Positions 36,673 to 49,200 of a stretch of DNA of 64,000 bases are shown one piece after another. This DNA comes from Mytilus trossulus (taxonomy: Eukaryota; Mollusca; Bivalvia; Mytilida; Mytilidae), in contig NC_086375.1 in the NCBI RefSeq assembly GCF_036588685.1, positions 47,934,955 through 47,998,954 on the forward strand, written 5' to 3'. Made by a program: the position numbers and the translations under genes. Every line of letters starts with the position of its first letter. Positions within the stretch are counted from its first letter, which is position 1. The notes beneath the pieces were generated by a model, which made no database searches, was not told the DNA's origin, and saw only the letters and a program-made list of their open reading frames with translations.

Positions 36673-36724
36673 TGTTTTTTTGTCCAAAGAGTTGTAATTT
36701 TTATGTGTTGAAAGAAAAATTAAA

Positions 36725-36730
36725 AATAAA
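36725..36730 (+). terminator. Polyadenylation signal AATAAA of the dicistronic/NDUFB1-like gene
   Basis: AATAAA 53 nt downstream of the TGA at 36670-36672, the usual position for a short 3' untranslated region. Confidence 0.5.
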
Positions 36731-36739
36731 ATGATACTT

Positions 36740-37524
36740 TTGTAATGTGAAAAAGAAATCTTGTTTCTTGGGCTTGCAAAATGTTTCTTATGGCACGCGT
36801 GTGACTGCTATCAACCTTATGCTTCTGTTGGCACAATATTGTTAGTGCATTGAGGGTTATGTTGATTAGACAACTTAAAAGACATCTAAAGACTGACATC
36901 TACATATAACAATAATCATAGGAGTTAATAATTTTTATTTCTCTAATTTTTGTGCTATTTTCACATCTCCTGACTGATGTGAGAAGAATATTTCTCCTAA
37001 CTAGTGAAAAATCTCTTCTCAGGAAATGATTGGTTGAAATTTAATTGTGACGTTAAATTTTCTTGTTTTCTTTTGAAAATTTTTATTTTGATGTCATGAA
37101 AAAAGGTGATAATGTCTGATGGAGTCACACAACTTTCCTCCAATCTTCAAAAAGGAAGGAAAAAATCATTAGAGGAACAGATTCCACCTCTGTAACTCGT
37201 GTATTACGATATTTCTCTACTCTCTATAGTTAAATTTGAATTATTTATAAAGTTCGGCAAGCCTCGTCTGGAGTGTAGAAATATTATTAAACACTTTTTG
37301 CAGTTGTGGAATCTATATATACCAAATTCTAAATAGTTCAATGTCTTGACAACAACTTTTAGTGTATTTAACATACTGAGAAACATCCACTATCAACATC
37401 AAAGATCTAAATGAACCTAGATATAAACAACAATGTTCATCTTTCATGACTTGGGACTATGGCATAACCTTTTGATAAAGCTGAACTAGTAAAGTCTACT
37501 TTTCTGAGTTCTCCACCCCTCCTC
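36740..37524. other. Intergenic stretch, nothing recognised
   Basis: AT-rich with no supported gene. Confidence 0.3.
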
Positions 37525-37529
37525 TTTTT

Positions 37530-37572
37530 AGCTGACCTGGCCAAAAGCCATATAATGATGACCTTTTACTGG
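37530..37572 (+). mobile_element. 5'-end fragment of a family A-like element
   Basis: After TTTTT (37525-37529) the sequence AGCTGACCTGGCCAAAAGCC resembles the family A start at 2584 and stops at the family C element. Confidence 0.5.
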
Positions 37573-37577
37573 TTTTT

Positions 37578-38328
37578 GTCGAGCCTTCGACTTTAGTCGA
37601 AAAAGCGAGACTAAGCGATCCTACTTTCCGTCGGCAGCGTCAACAAATATTCACTCTGTGGTTGAAGTTTTTGAAATTTTAATAACTTTCTTGAACTATA
37701 CTGGATTTCTACCAAACTTTGACAGAAGCTTGTTTATGATCATAAGATAGTATCCAGAAGTAAATTTTGTAAAAATAAAATTCCATTTTTTCCGTATTTT
37801 ACTATAAATGGACTTAGTTTTTTCTGCGGGGAAACAAAACATTCACTCTGTGGTTCAAGTTTTTAGAATTTTAATAACTTTCTCCAACTATCCTGGGTTT
37901 GTACCAAACTTGGACATAAGCTTGTTTATGATCATAAGATAGTATCCAGAAGTAAATTTTGTAAATAATTAAATCCATTTTTTCCATATTTTACTTTTAA
38001 ATGGACTTAGTTTTTCTGCGGGGAACCATTACATTCACTCTGTGGTTAAAGTTTTTAAAATTTTAATAACTTTCTTAAACTATCCTGGGTTTGTACCAAA
38101 CTTGGACAGAAGCTTATTTATGATCATAAGATTGTATCCAGCAGTAAAGTTTGTAAAAAGATTACTCCGTTTTTTCTGTAATTTAGTTTTAAATGGACTT
38201 AGATTTTCTTACAATCATAAAATAGTAACAAGAGGAATATCTTTATTGATTTTTTTCCTCATTGTTGTTGAGCCTGAGATTTACAGCAAAAATAGGCGAG
38301 ACACTGGGTTCCGCGGAACCCTTACAAA
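37578..38328 (+). mobile_element. Interspersed element family C (GTCGAGCCTTCG) with 192-bp tandem units
   Basis: Preceded by TTTTT (37573-37577). The 5' motif GTCGAGCCTTCG has an inverted counterpart AATAGGCGAGACA at 38291-38303, followed by the perfect hairpin GGGTTCCGCGGAACCC at 38306-38321. Internal units are marked by TCACTCTGTGGTT at 37651, 37843 and 38035. The 144-codon ORF at 38042-38476 runs out of this repeat and is not a gene. The 3' boundary is approximate. Confidence 0.7.
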
Positions 38329-38897
38329 TTGTTTTGGTATGTATTTTGGGGAAAGAAAGTGTGAAAATAAAAACAGAAAGAAGGTTAGATCAACAATAAA
38401 AGATGCAGAAAATTGGGTTCTTAGTAATGAATTATATTCAAGGTTTAAACATTGTAAAGTGGGATTGTGTCTCTAGGTTATTACTTCAGTGGAATAACAC
38501 AAATAAAAATCAATCATGGAAAAGCAGAGAAAGAAGTCACTAATTAAATTAAAGAAGACAAAACTACAATTGAAAGACTGATGGTACATGTAGTTCCTGG
38601 GAGGGGAATTTGACTTACAGTAGTTCACCATGTACCTAAGTCATCGAACTGTGTGCTATGATTGACTACCTGTCATAGTCTAGATGACCTATAATTTATA
38701 GTTCACAGTCAGAGTTCTATGCTACTTGGACTACATCTATCCAAATAGTCAACAACCTCTAATTGCAAAGATGCATCATTGGTAATAGAGAGTTGCACAT
38801 CAAATGTAGTTTATATATATTTTCCATCTATTATGCCTTAGTGATTTATATTAAATCGTAATCAGGTGTTGAAATTTATATCAATGTGTGCAAAGAT

Positions 38898-39056
38898 GCA
38901 CATTGGCGGACCCAGGGGAGGGGTTCTAGGGATTGGAACCCCCCTTTTTTTCGGCCGATTAATGCATTTGAATGGGGACATATAGTTGGAACCCTCCCTT
39001 TGTCCTGGGTTGGGAACACCCCCTCCCCCTTTTAAAATGGGTCGATCCGCCCCTAA
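38898..39056. mobile_element. Short G/C-rich TIR element (GGCGGACCCAGG type)
   Basis: Opens ATTGGCGGACCCAGGGGAGG and closes GGGTCGATCCGCCCCTAA, an imperfect inverted repeat around ATGCATTTGAATGGGG. Related fragments are at 44572-44697 and 63838-63905. Confidence 0.6.
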
Positions 39057-39390
39057 TACATCTAGGGGAATTGACAACTTTCTTCAAAAGATTACCATTC
39101 GAGACATCATCATTGACCCTCATTGATGATATCAAAAGTAAGGATGCATACTTTAATAGTGACTTGCATTGTTGATATATCCCACTTGCATCCAGTTACT
39201 CAAGGTACAGGGTTTTTGCACTGATCAACATTGATTTGTATTTTACTCTGAACAGCAGATGTTAAATGGCTTTCATTTAAATAATTCATAAAAATATTAT
39301 AATTGTGTCTTTTTTTTAATAAAGTCTGGCTCAAACTTTTAAACCTTGACTCAAGTTTCACAAAGGAGAACTTCGGAGTTATGTAATATT

Positions 39391-39420
39391 CGCCACTGGA
39401 TGTTAAGCAAACGTCAAAGT
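39391..39420 (+). mobile_element. Tail fragment of the ACGTTAAGC SINE/LINE repeat
   Basis: TCGCCACTGGATGTTAAGC matches the end of the repeat at 29165-29592. Confidence 0.4.
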
Positions 39421-39996
39421 TAATCCAAGTTCAGCTCTGAAAAAAAGTGAACCAAATTCATGATCACTAGATATAAGAATTCATCCAAAACAGTATACCA
39501 TAAGAAATTAAACTCATTGTGATACAAATTTTAGGCTTTATTGACCTGAGCACTCGTGCTTAAGCTTTACAGCAGATGTCAGTATCAAGGTATCAATGTT
39601 CTGGATACTTGGATATTTCGCTAAATAAAAATATGCTAGGGGAGCCTTCTACTAAAGTAAGTCGCGTATGCTTACATTGTAGACTTCATTTAGGTGTACA
39701 TGTAACAGATAATCTGTTTTCAAATGCATTACTTATTTGAAGGATAAGACAGCTTCTTTGAAGTTCATCTGACCTACATTTTACTGGTTATGTCAAGTTT
39801 CAGTATTCTTTTCAGATGTATTTTCAGCTAAGTTAACAAGACATGGTGTAATTATGATTATGGACGACTGCATTTGGTACATATGACGATCATTCAACGG
39901 TTATTTTAATGGTAATGTGATCAAGTGTAACCGTCTGTTGTCAAGTTCGTATCTCAGACACAAAAAAGATTGGTCAACTCTATATGTGGTATTATT
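39421..39996. other. Intergenic stretch, nothing recognised
   Basis: No gene or clear repeat seen. Confidence 0.3.
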
Positions 39997-42900
39997 GTCG
40001 AGCCTGCAACTTTTGTCGCAGAAAGCTCGACATAGGGATAGTGATCAGGCCGCTATGGCGGCGGCGTTTGCTTACTTAAAAGCTTTATATTTTAGAAGGT
40101 GGAAGACCTGGATGCTTCATATTTTGTATATAGATGCCTCATGTTACGAAGTTTCCGTCAGTCACATGTCCAATGTCCTTGACCTCAATTTCATGGTTAA
40201 GTGACTTAAAAAAAAAGTTAAGATGTTTTGTAATGTTAAATTCTCTTATTATAAGTAATAGGGAAACTATATTTGGTATGTGCGTACCTTGCAAGGTCCT
40301 CATGCCTGTCAGACAGTTTTCACTCGACCTAGACTTCATTTCATGGGTCGATGAACAAGTCCATATCTCAGATACTATAAGCATTAGGTCTAGTATATTC
40401 GGTGTATGGGAGGACTGTAAGATGTACAGATCCAACTAGCAGGTGTCATCTGACGATCTCATTGGTTATAGTTAAGTTTTTGTGTTTTTGGTCTATTTTT
40501 ATACGACCGCAAAATTTGAAAAAAAATCGTCGTATATTGCTATCACGTTGGCGTCGTCGTCGTCGTCCAAATACTTTTAGTTTTCGCCCTCTAACTTTAG
40601 TAAAAGGGAATAGAAATCTATGAAATTTTAACACAAAGGTTTATGACCACAAAGGGAAGGTTGGGATTGATTTTGGGAGTTTTGATCCCAACATTTTAGG
40701 AATTAGGGGCCAAAAAGGGCCAAAATAAGCATATTCTTTTTTTTCACACAGTAACTTTAGTTTAAGTAAATAGAAATCTATGAAATTTTGACACAAGGTT
40801 TATAACCACAAAAGGAAGGTTGGGATTGATTTTGGGAGTTTTGGTTCTAACAGTTTAGAAATTTGGGGCTAAAAAGGGGTCCAAATAAGCATTTTTCTTG
40901 GTTTTTAAGTAAATAGAAATCAATTGGAGTTATCTTTCTTTGTATAGAATAGTAGTTTAATCAACTTTTTTGCACCATAACTTTAGTATTAGTGAATGGA
41001 AATCTATGAAATTTAATCAGAAGGTGTATGACCACAAAAGGAAGATTGGTATTGATTTTGGGAGTTTTGGTCCTTACAGTTTGGGAATAAGGGGCCAAAA
41101 AGGGGGCAAAATAAGCATTTTTTTTGGTTTTCGTACCATAACTTTAGTATAAGTAAATAGAAATCTATGAAATTTAAACACAAGGTTTATGACCATTAAA
41201 GGAAGGTTGGTATTGATTTTTGGAGTTTTGGTCCTAACAGTTTAGGAATAAGGGGCCCAAATGGTCCAAAATTAAACTTTGTTTGATTTCATCAAAAATT
41301 GAATAATTGGGGTTCTTTGATATGCCGAATCTAACTGTGTATGTAGATTCTTAATTTTTGGTCTCGTTTTCAAATTGGTCTACATTAAGGTCCAAAGGGT
41401 CCAAAATTAAACTTAGTTTGATTTTGACAAAAATTGAATCCTTGGGGTTCTTTGATATGCTGAATCTAAAAATGAACTTAGATTTGTTATTATTGGCCCA
41501 GTTTTTAAGTTGGTTCAAATCGGGGTCCAAAATCAAACTTTGTTTGATTTCATCAAAAATTGAATAAATTGGGTTCTTTGATATGCCAAATCTAACTGTG
41601 TATGTAGATTCTTAATTTTTGGTCCTGTTTTCAAATTGGTCTACATTAAAGTCCAAAGGGTCCAAAATTAAACTGAATTGATTTTAACAAAAATTGAATT
41701 CTTGGGGTTCTTTGAACTGCTGAATCCAAACATGTACTTAGATTTTTGATTATGGGCCCAGTTTTTAAGTTGGTCCAAATCAGGATCTAAAATTATTATA
41801 TTAAGTATTGTGCAATAGCAAGAAATTTTCCATTGCACATTATTGCGCAATAGCAAGAAATCTTCAATTGCACAGTATTGTGCAATAGCAAGTCTTTTCA
41901 ATTGCACAGTATTGCGCAATAGCAAGAAATATCTAATTGCACAATATTGTGCAATAGCATTTTTTTTTAATTAGAGTTATCTTTCTTTGTCCAGAATAGT
42001 AAGCAAGAAATATATAGTTGCACAATATTGTGCAATAGCAAGAATTTTTTTAATTGGAGTTATCTTTCTTTGTCCAGAATCAACTTAAATCTTTGTTATA
42101 TACAACACATTTTACTACCAACTGATAAATTAAAACAATCTTTACCATTCAGTGATACCAAGCACTTTTTTTACATCTTAATATTTTATGATGTATTTAA
42201 ACGAGTACTTATAGTAGTTATTGTTGCAAACTCCATTTGAAATTTGAATTGAGATCAGTTTTGGAATAAGGGAAAGGGGGATGTGAAAAAAAAATTGGTG
42301 GGGGGGGGGGGGGTAAATTTTTCTTCAAACATTTTTTTGAGAGGATTTATATTCATCAGCATAGTTAATTGCTCAAAGAGAAAACAAAAAAAATAAGTTC
42401 ATTAGAACACATCCATTCTGTGTCAGAAACCTATGCTGTGTCAACTATATAATCACAATCCAAATTTAGAGCTGGATTCAGCTTGAATGTTGTGCCCATA
42501 CTTGCCCCAACTGTTCAGGATTCAACCTCTGCGGTCGTATAAAGCTGCGCCCTGCGGAGCATCTGGTTCTTATACTGTATGCAATAGGTCTACTATATTT
42601 GATGTATGTAATGATTGTAAGGTGTACATGTCTAGATGGCAGGTGTCATCTGACCTTGACCTCATTTTCATGGTTTAGTGGTTATAGTTAAGTTTTTGAG
42701 TTTTTATCTGTTTTTCTTATACTGTATTCAAAAGGTCTCCTATATAATCGATGTATGGGATGATTGTAAGGTGTACCTGTCTAGATGACAGGTGTCATCT
42801 GACCTTGGCCTCATTTCATGGTTCAGTGGTCAAAGTTAAATTTTTGAGTTTTGGTCGTTTTCTCTAATACTATAAAGGTCAACTATAATTGGTGTATGGA

Positions 42901-43221
42901 AATATTTATGATCTATATGTCAGTTGCGCAAGTTTTATTAGACCATGACCTCATTTTTACTGCTCAGTGTTAAGTTTTTGTGTTTTGGTCAGTTTTTTCC
43001 TTAAACTATAAGCAATAGATCAACTATATTCGTTGTATGGAAGAATTGTTATCTGTACATGTCTGTCTGGCTTGGTTCATCTGACCTTGACCTCATTTTA
43101 ATGGTTCATTGGTCAATGTTTAGTTTATGGAACAGTTGTAATGACGCTTTATATTTAGGACTAGCAACATAATATCAAATGTTAGTAGAGAAGGCGGGAC
43201 ATATCAGCATGTGCACTCTTG
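39997..43221 (+). mobile_element. Interspersed element family D (GTCGAGCCTGC) interrupted by family B
   Basis: Starts GTCGAGCCTGCAACTTTTG with a nearby GCTCGACA and ends with GGCGGGACAT..GTGCACTCTTG at 43221 before TTG. The interior consists of ~200-bp units with TTCATGGTTCAGTGG, AAGTTTTTGTGTTTTGGTC, GCAATAGGTC and GTAAGGTGTACATGTC. A family B copy (40501-42566) sits inside one unit. The element without it is about 1.16 kb. No gene. Confidence 0.75.
40501..42566 (+). mobile_element. Interspersed element family B, full copy nested in family D
   Basis: Preceded by TTTTT (40496-40500). It starts ATACGACCGC and ends with GCGGTCGTAT at 42531-42540, the hairpin GCTGCGCCCTGCGGAGC at 42544-42560 and ATCTGG, then TT. 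Inside are ~185-bp units (AGGTTGGGATTGATTTTGGG, AATAAGGGGCC), then units with CCAAAATTAAACTTTGTTTG, then ~60-bp units with TTGCACAATATTGTGCAATAG, then a G run at 42299-42313. The flanks rejoin to a standard family D unit. Short ORFs are repeat-derived. Confidence 0.87.
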
Positions 43222-44074
43222 TTGTAATATTTCCACGTTAAATTCTCTCTTATTATTAGTAATTGGATAACTATATTTGGTATGTGCGTACCTTGCAAGA
43301 TCCTCATGCCTGTCAGATAGTTTTCACTTGACCTCGACCTCAATTCATGGATCAGTGAACAAAGTTAAGTTTTGGTGGTCAAGTCCATATCTCAGATACT
43401 ATAAGCAATAGGTCTAGTATATTCGATGTATGGAAAGACTATAAGGTGTACATGTCCAACTGGCAGGTGTCATCTGACCATGACCTCATTTTCATGGTTC
43501 AGTGGTTATAGTTAAGTTTTTGTGTTTTGGTCTGTTTTTCTTCTACCATATGCAATAGGTCTTCTATATTTGGTGTATGGAATGATTGTAAGCTGTACAT
43601 GTCTAGCTGACAGGTGTCATTTGACCTTGACCTAATTTTCATGGTTCAGTGGTCACAGTTAAGTTTTTGAGTTTTGATCTATTTTTCTAATACTTTATGC
43701 ATTAGGTCAACTATATTTGGTGTTTGGAAATATTTTATGAACTATATATCTGTTACGCAGGTTTTATTTGACCTTGACCTCATTTTCATGGCTTATTGCT
43801 CAGTGTTAAGTTCTTGTGTTTTGGTCTTTTTTTCTGAATTTATAAGCAATAAGTCAACTATATTTGTTGTATTGAAGAATTGTTAGTTGTACATGTCAGC
43901 CTGGCATGGTTCATCTGACCTTGACCTCATGTTCATGGTTCATTGATCAATGTTTTGTTTTCTTGGTTAATGTTGAGTTTAATTGACAGTGGTAATAAAG
44001 CTTTATATTTGGTTTATCAACATAAAATCTATTATTAGGAAAGAATGCGAGACATTTCAGCGTGTGCACTCTTG
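43222..44074 (+). mobile_element. Second, 5'-incomplete family D copy in tandem
   Basis: Resumes with TAAATTCTCTCTTATTATTAG and TTTGGTATGTGCGTACCTTG, matching about 40235-40290, and ends TTTCAGCGTGTGCACTCTTG at 44074 before TTTT. It lacks the GTCGAGCC start. Confidence 0.65.
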
Positions 44075-44215
44075 TTTTAAAATACTAAGAGTTTCTAACT
44101 CAGATAAAGATTACCTTAGCCATATTTGGCAAAACTTTTAGTAATTTTGGTCTTCAATGCTGTTCAACTGCGCGTCTGGCGTAAATACAAAATTAAATAC
44201 TGGAATCTATGATGA
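44075..44215 (+). repeat. Partial satellite monomer
   Basis: ATTACCTTAGCCATATTTGG, AATGCTGTTCAACTGCGCG and TCTGGCGTAAATAC match the right half of the ~360-bp satellite unit. Confidence 0.6.
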
Positions 44216-45175
44216 GTTTGTCCCATCTGTATCTTCGCTAACTATAAGGTCATAACTTTTGTCTAGCAATGATGGCGTATCTGGTATAAGAGCTCAGCAC
44301 AAGCAATTGTCTCAGAATTTATTCTCCTTTATACCTTAATATAACATAAGAGGCATTTGTCGCTGAAAAAGTTATATTTTCTATGGATTATTGTATATTT
44401 GATTATGTGACATATTTACTTGTAAAAACGGCCCACCAAAATTATTTTAAGTCTTATACAAACAGACAACACCTTAAACAAATACGACACAACAACAGCA
44501 AATAAACAATACCCAAAACAAATCATTAAAGATACCAAACTTATCAGTGGCAAATACAACCATTTTCAAATGAGGAGGTTTCTCACCCAGGATAACTGGG
44601 GTTACAACCCTATATTCACATTTAAATGCATTGATCGTCTAAAGAAAGGGGGTTCCAGACCCCCCCCCCTTTATTTCTTTGTTTGGATCTGCCACTGTTT
44701 ATCATTTTGTACGACAGACCCAAACGTGAATAAGATGTCATTAGGGGAAGTTCATTTTTTACATTTGATTGTCATTTTCATGTATTCCGCTTGTATAACT
44801 TTATTTTAACAATAATTAGGTCAACAGATCTGTTGAATATTTCACGGTTCACGATAAATTTATAGCAAAATTACAATATCACCTTTGGAAACGACATAAT
44901 CCGCGAAGCCTCTTTCTAAACAGTTTTACCTCAATTTTCAAGACGGCGTTATCATTTTAAACAACTACTTTCTTTAAGGGTGGTGTGGATAATAAAAAAA
45001 AATGTTTAGAGTTCATATTGTTTTCTGAGCATATATGCGATGCTTAGCTTGTGCGCCAATAGGCATTTTATTTGCACCAATATATGATATATCTGAGTCA
45101 CACGTACATGACCAGAGATATATGTCAATTGTCGTATTCACAATCCCACTCTCTTTTTCTCGGTTGTGGCATCAT
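44216..45175. other. Intergenic stretch with one short G-rich TIR element fragment
   Basis: 44572-44697 carries the GGGGTTACAACCC..ATTGATCG..GGATCTGCCACTG relative of the element at 38898-39056. Nothing else recognised. Confidence 0.4.
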
Positions 45176-45562
45176 CTAATAAGACTTAAAAGAGAGCCGT
45201 GCTTCAGTGGTTAGTGCATCGGACTACTAATACAAAGGTTCCTGGTTCGATTCCCGTTCGGGATGAAAATTTCAGGAACTCAATTTTCGACTCTCCCTTG
45301 ACACCATTTGCGAGTATGGTCTTGAGGAAATGATGATAGTCCGTCGGAAGGGGACGATAAATGGCTGACCCGTGTTAAGAACCATATCTCTTGCACGTTA
45401 AAGACACCCTTGTAGATTTCGAAAAAGAGTAGGCTAATGCCGCTACAATTAAGGCAGCACTCACACCCGCAAAGTGGCAAGGGATTAATATAAGTTGCAA
45501 AACTTGTTTCCCAATCCACTATAAATAAATATGTTTAAACTAAACTAAACTAATAAGACTTA
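45176..45562 (+). mobile_element. Full-length tRNA-derived SINE with 13-bp target-site duplication
   Basis: The duplication CTAATAAGACTTA is at 45176-45188 and 45550-45562. The body 45189-45549 has a tRNA-like head: GCTTCAGTGGTTAGTGCATC as A box and GGTTCGATTCC as perfect B box (about 45242-45252), so internal RNA polymerase III promotion is expected. It then has a conserved body (CACGTTAAAGACACCC, GGCAGCACTCACACCCGC) and a tail of TAAACTAAACTAAAC. It lies downstream of the peroxidase gene. Confidence 0.85.
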
Positions 45563-45666
45563 TTTTCGAATTTGCGACTACTATGAGCAATACGACGGCC
45601 GGGTGCTACATGTGGAACAGCATCTGTTGCTAGCGCTTTCTGTTTTAAGTTGGGATGTTACTGAGT

Positions 45667-45902
45667 CTTTAACTTTCTATGTTATATTTTGTGGTCTTTC
45701 ACTTTCTGTGTAATATTTTGTGGTCTTTCACTTTCTATGTAATATTTTGTGGTCTTTCACTTTCTATGTAATATTTTGTGGTCTTTCACTTTCTATGTAA
45801 TATTTTGTGGTCTTTCACTTTCTATGTAATATTTTGTGGTCTTTCATTTTCTATGTAATATTTTGTGGTCTTTCACTTTCTATGTAATATTTTGTGGTCT
45901 TT
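45667..45902 (+). repeat. 29-bp minisatellite, about 8 copies
   Basis: The unit is CTTTCTATGTAATATTTTGT plus GGTCTTTCA, nearly perfect over eight units, with edge copies slightly diverged (GTTATATTTT, CTGTGTAAT). About 230 bp downstream of the polyadenylation signal of the peroxidase gene. Confidence 0.85.
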
Positions 45903-46135
45903 TGAATGCAAATTGTTTTACTTTCTACGGTGGGATAGGGGTCATATTTATCTCAGGGGTATGAAATATCTTAAATAATATAAGGAGAAAAGAGTCCGAT
46001 AACCTTCTTTTCAGAATATTTGATGCGATATTTTAGGAATACGGGATCTCAGGTTCAATTATATATTTGGCTTTTTGGTATCAGAAGTATAAATCGTAAA
46101 TAGCATACATTAAAACAAATTTAAACATTTTCTTC

Positions 46136-46141
46136 TTTATT
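46136..46141 (-). terminator. Candidate polyadenylation signal of the peroxidase gene
   Basis: AATAAA on the minus strand, about 155 nt after the stop codon at 46295-46297. No closer canonical signal seen. Confidence 0.45.
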
Positions 46142-46294
46142 TAAAAAAAAATACAAAAAAACTTAAAATCAAATACTTATTAAATATGAGTAATAAAACT
46201 AGTAGGAGGTAGATCTATACATGAAATGAAAACGAGGAATACATCTGCGATGAGGTATAGGTACATATGAAACTTTAAAATGTTGAACCATCGA

Positions 46295-49200
46295 TTATAC
46301 TCTCCATGGCCTCAAGTCCAAGAGTCTCAACTCTGAACATCTAACCATACAGTTGTCTTCTATATCTCTGCAATGACAAATTACATGTTTGGTTACTCTA
46401 TAGAGTACGAAAGCTCTTTTAGACACCGACCTTTGTCCTACATTTGTTTGAATATAAAATTCTAGAAAACAGATTTTCTCAGAAGATAAGTGTCCGCCGG
46501 AAAAAAAAGGTTGGTTTCCATTGGTTTAAGATTTATTTTTTATAACGGATATTTTTTGTAGAACAAAGCACATAAGTATTTTTGTTTATGTTTTCCCAGA
46601 CATTTTTATTTACTTTTTGTATTGCAACATAAACACCTTACCAAACTGAATCCTGTATACAATACTTCCCCTCAAAATGTAAATGAGTATTTTGCTGACA
46701 GAGCATAACTGTAGGTCATTTATTGTGCAGTACCCTTCAGATACTATGCTGTACATTGTTTCTGGAATTATTTTTTTGCTGCATGATGCCAACTTACTTG
46801 TGTTTGGAAAATGTGCAATTTATTAACGAATCTATCACCGCATTTTGGTGAATTTTATGCATCACACATTCGCTTATTTAGAATAAAAATGATAACATAA
46901 CAAATATCTCAAATGGGACCAAATTCCACTACCTCTTACACTAACACGTACACTTTAACATAAGTAGGATTCCCGTTTCCTTATTTATACTTACGATGAT
47001 CCTGGACATCTCCCTTCTCTTTCTATTTTGAATGGGTCAGGCTGGATGGTAGCTAAACCAAAATGTTCACACAACAGACTGGAAAGTCTCACTCTTTTTA
47101 TGGCATTTACCTTTGCTGCAAAACAAAATGAACTGTTATATAACAATTTACATCAAAATTATAAATATTTCCTCTAATATATGAAACCAAAGTGATACCT
47201 AATACAAAATTTAAAAAAATAATTACACATAAGGGATAAGGAGAAACTTTTGTAACAGAACACATATTGTACTAAAAGAATTATTGCGGTTTTAAGCTTG
47301 ATGCAAAACAAACAACACATACCTTCAGAAAACCCTTGTTGTCCTTGGTTTTCATACCAGAATGAATCACCTCTCTTTAACACATCAAATTGTTTGGCGA
47401 TCAAGCATGCGAATGTTGGACCAACGTCAGCACCCGATGCAAGTCGTTCTGTCATAGCACCAACAAACAGATCTATATCATTAATCGATCTAAAAGTGGG
47501 AAATAAGTTGATAATAATTTTTAAAACTAAAAAGTACCTGACAAAATTTTGTATATTTTTTGGGGTATGCGGGAAATGAAATATATATTCACGGTAGACT
47601 TTTTTTGTTTGTTTTGAGGTTAAAAAATTGTTGATTAATAAAGGTGTCCACGTCCATGCTATATCTTAAATATAGACTGTTATTCCCCGATTTTGATTTT
47701 TGTCCATACCCCGATTTTGTTTTTTGTCCATGGATTTATGAGTTTTTAACAGGGGTATACTTCTGTTGCCTTTATTCCAAAGTTATTCATTAGGGCATCT
47801 GTTTTAATTTTAAAAGCAATTTCAAGTTTCGCTATAATCATTGATACTTTGTGCCATGTGATACTGGAGTGTATAACTGCTGTTGTTGCAAACTATGTTT
47901 TTCTTTGTTTTTAAAATTCCAATAGGGAACATGTATTAAAATTCTTGTTTCAAACATTCTATTAGGGTTTTGTCAGGCATTATTGATTACATGCCAGTGT
48001 TTACAGAACAAAAATCATCGGAAAGTTGTTTGTTGTTTGTATATTTTCAGAACACACAAGTTGAACAGAAACTATCAACGCCATGGTAGAAATCGAAAAC
48101 ACCATTAAAATACCACAAACGCTACATATAGAGCAATACGAACTCTATTAAAAATAGGGGATAGCTCAATGAGCTCTTGGTGGGTAAGCCGATCCAGCGG
48201 CACATGAAGCACTGTGATGATGTCCATTGTAATGAATCTTTATGAATCGAAAAATTAACACAACCAAAACCGTGATGGCGTTCTTAAAACTTTCGAAGGG
48301 ATGACTTTACCAGTTGGATCCCTAAAGTCAATATAGCTACCTTAAACAGGAACCCTTTATCAAGAAAGCCATGTAATTCAAAGGTACAGATTTTGATATT
48401 TTTATGTCTATGTTGTTACAAATACATAAAAATATCAAAATATGTACCTTTTGCTGTGGTTGAAAAAAAACCCCATTAACAGTGTGAAATTCTGATGAGC
48501 ACTTATTCCTTACTTATTTATAACAGTGTTTACTAATACATACATTGACTTCAAGTTATTTTTTTATACAATATTGAAAATGATTATACTATATATTAAT
48601 AAAAAAACTTACACTAACATTCATTCAACTAATTATTTTACTTACTGATATGTTTGTTCCAATAGTCTTGCGTTTTCTCGGGAATGGTCACGTAACCCAC
48701 CACGATTTCGTCCAGTGTTGAAATTGTTAGCCCGGGGTAAGCCACAAAATGATCTAAACTCGTTGTAAGAAGGTAGTCCGTGGTCTCGTCCGCGTTGCAC
48801 ATTCCTTGCAGGCAAATCTGATATGCCAAATAAATTATTACGTATTCCATCTTCAAACATTCTGCAATATCCAGAAACAAGGATTAAATGGACGTACACC
48901 AATGCTTGAAACTGTTCCGAATTCAATGAACAGGAAACTCAGATAAAAAGATTTGGTATTATTTTTAAACTTAAATGATTTCTTAAATGCTGTACACAAA
49001 TGATTTTTTTATTTGATATTGAGTACTTTGTAACTAAAATATTTGTATCATCATATTGACATCGTCCCGCTGTATACTTATATCAATATAAATACAATAA
49101 CATTACCTATCAGATGTCATACATGGTTTGTAAGTTGTCCATCTCACAAGATCCTCCAATCGTCCACCATTTTCTTGAACGACCATGTGTGGATTTAACT

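Noticed and set aside
38042-38476. 144-codon ORF
   Set aside because: Its first half is a translated 192-bp family C tandem unit and it crosses the element's 3' end; no domain.
40139-40634. Several overlapping ORFs on both strands of 60-101 codons
   Set aside because: All lie in family D and B repeat units and are not preserved in other copies.
45189-45265. Functional tRNA gene
   Set aside because: Only the A and B boxes fit; the acceptor stem does not pair, and the segment is the head of a SINE with target duplication.
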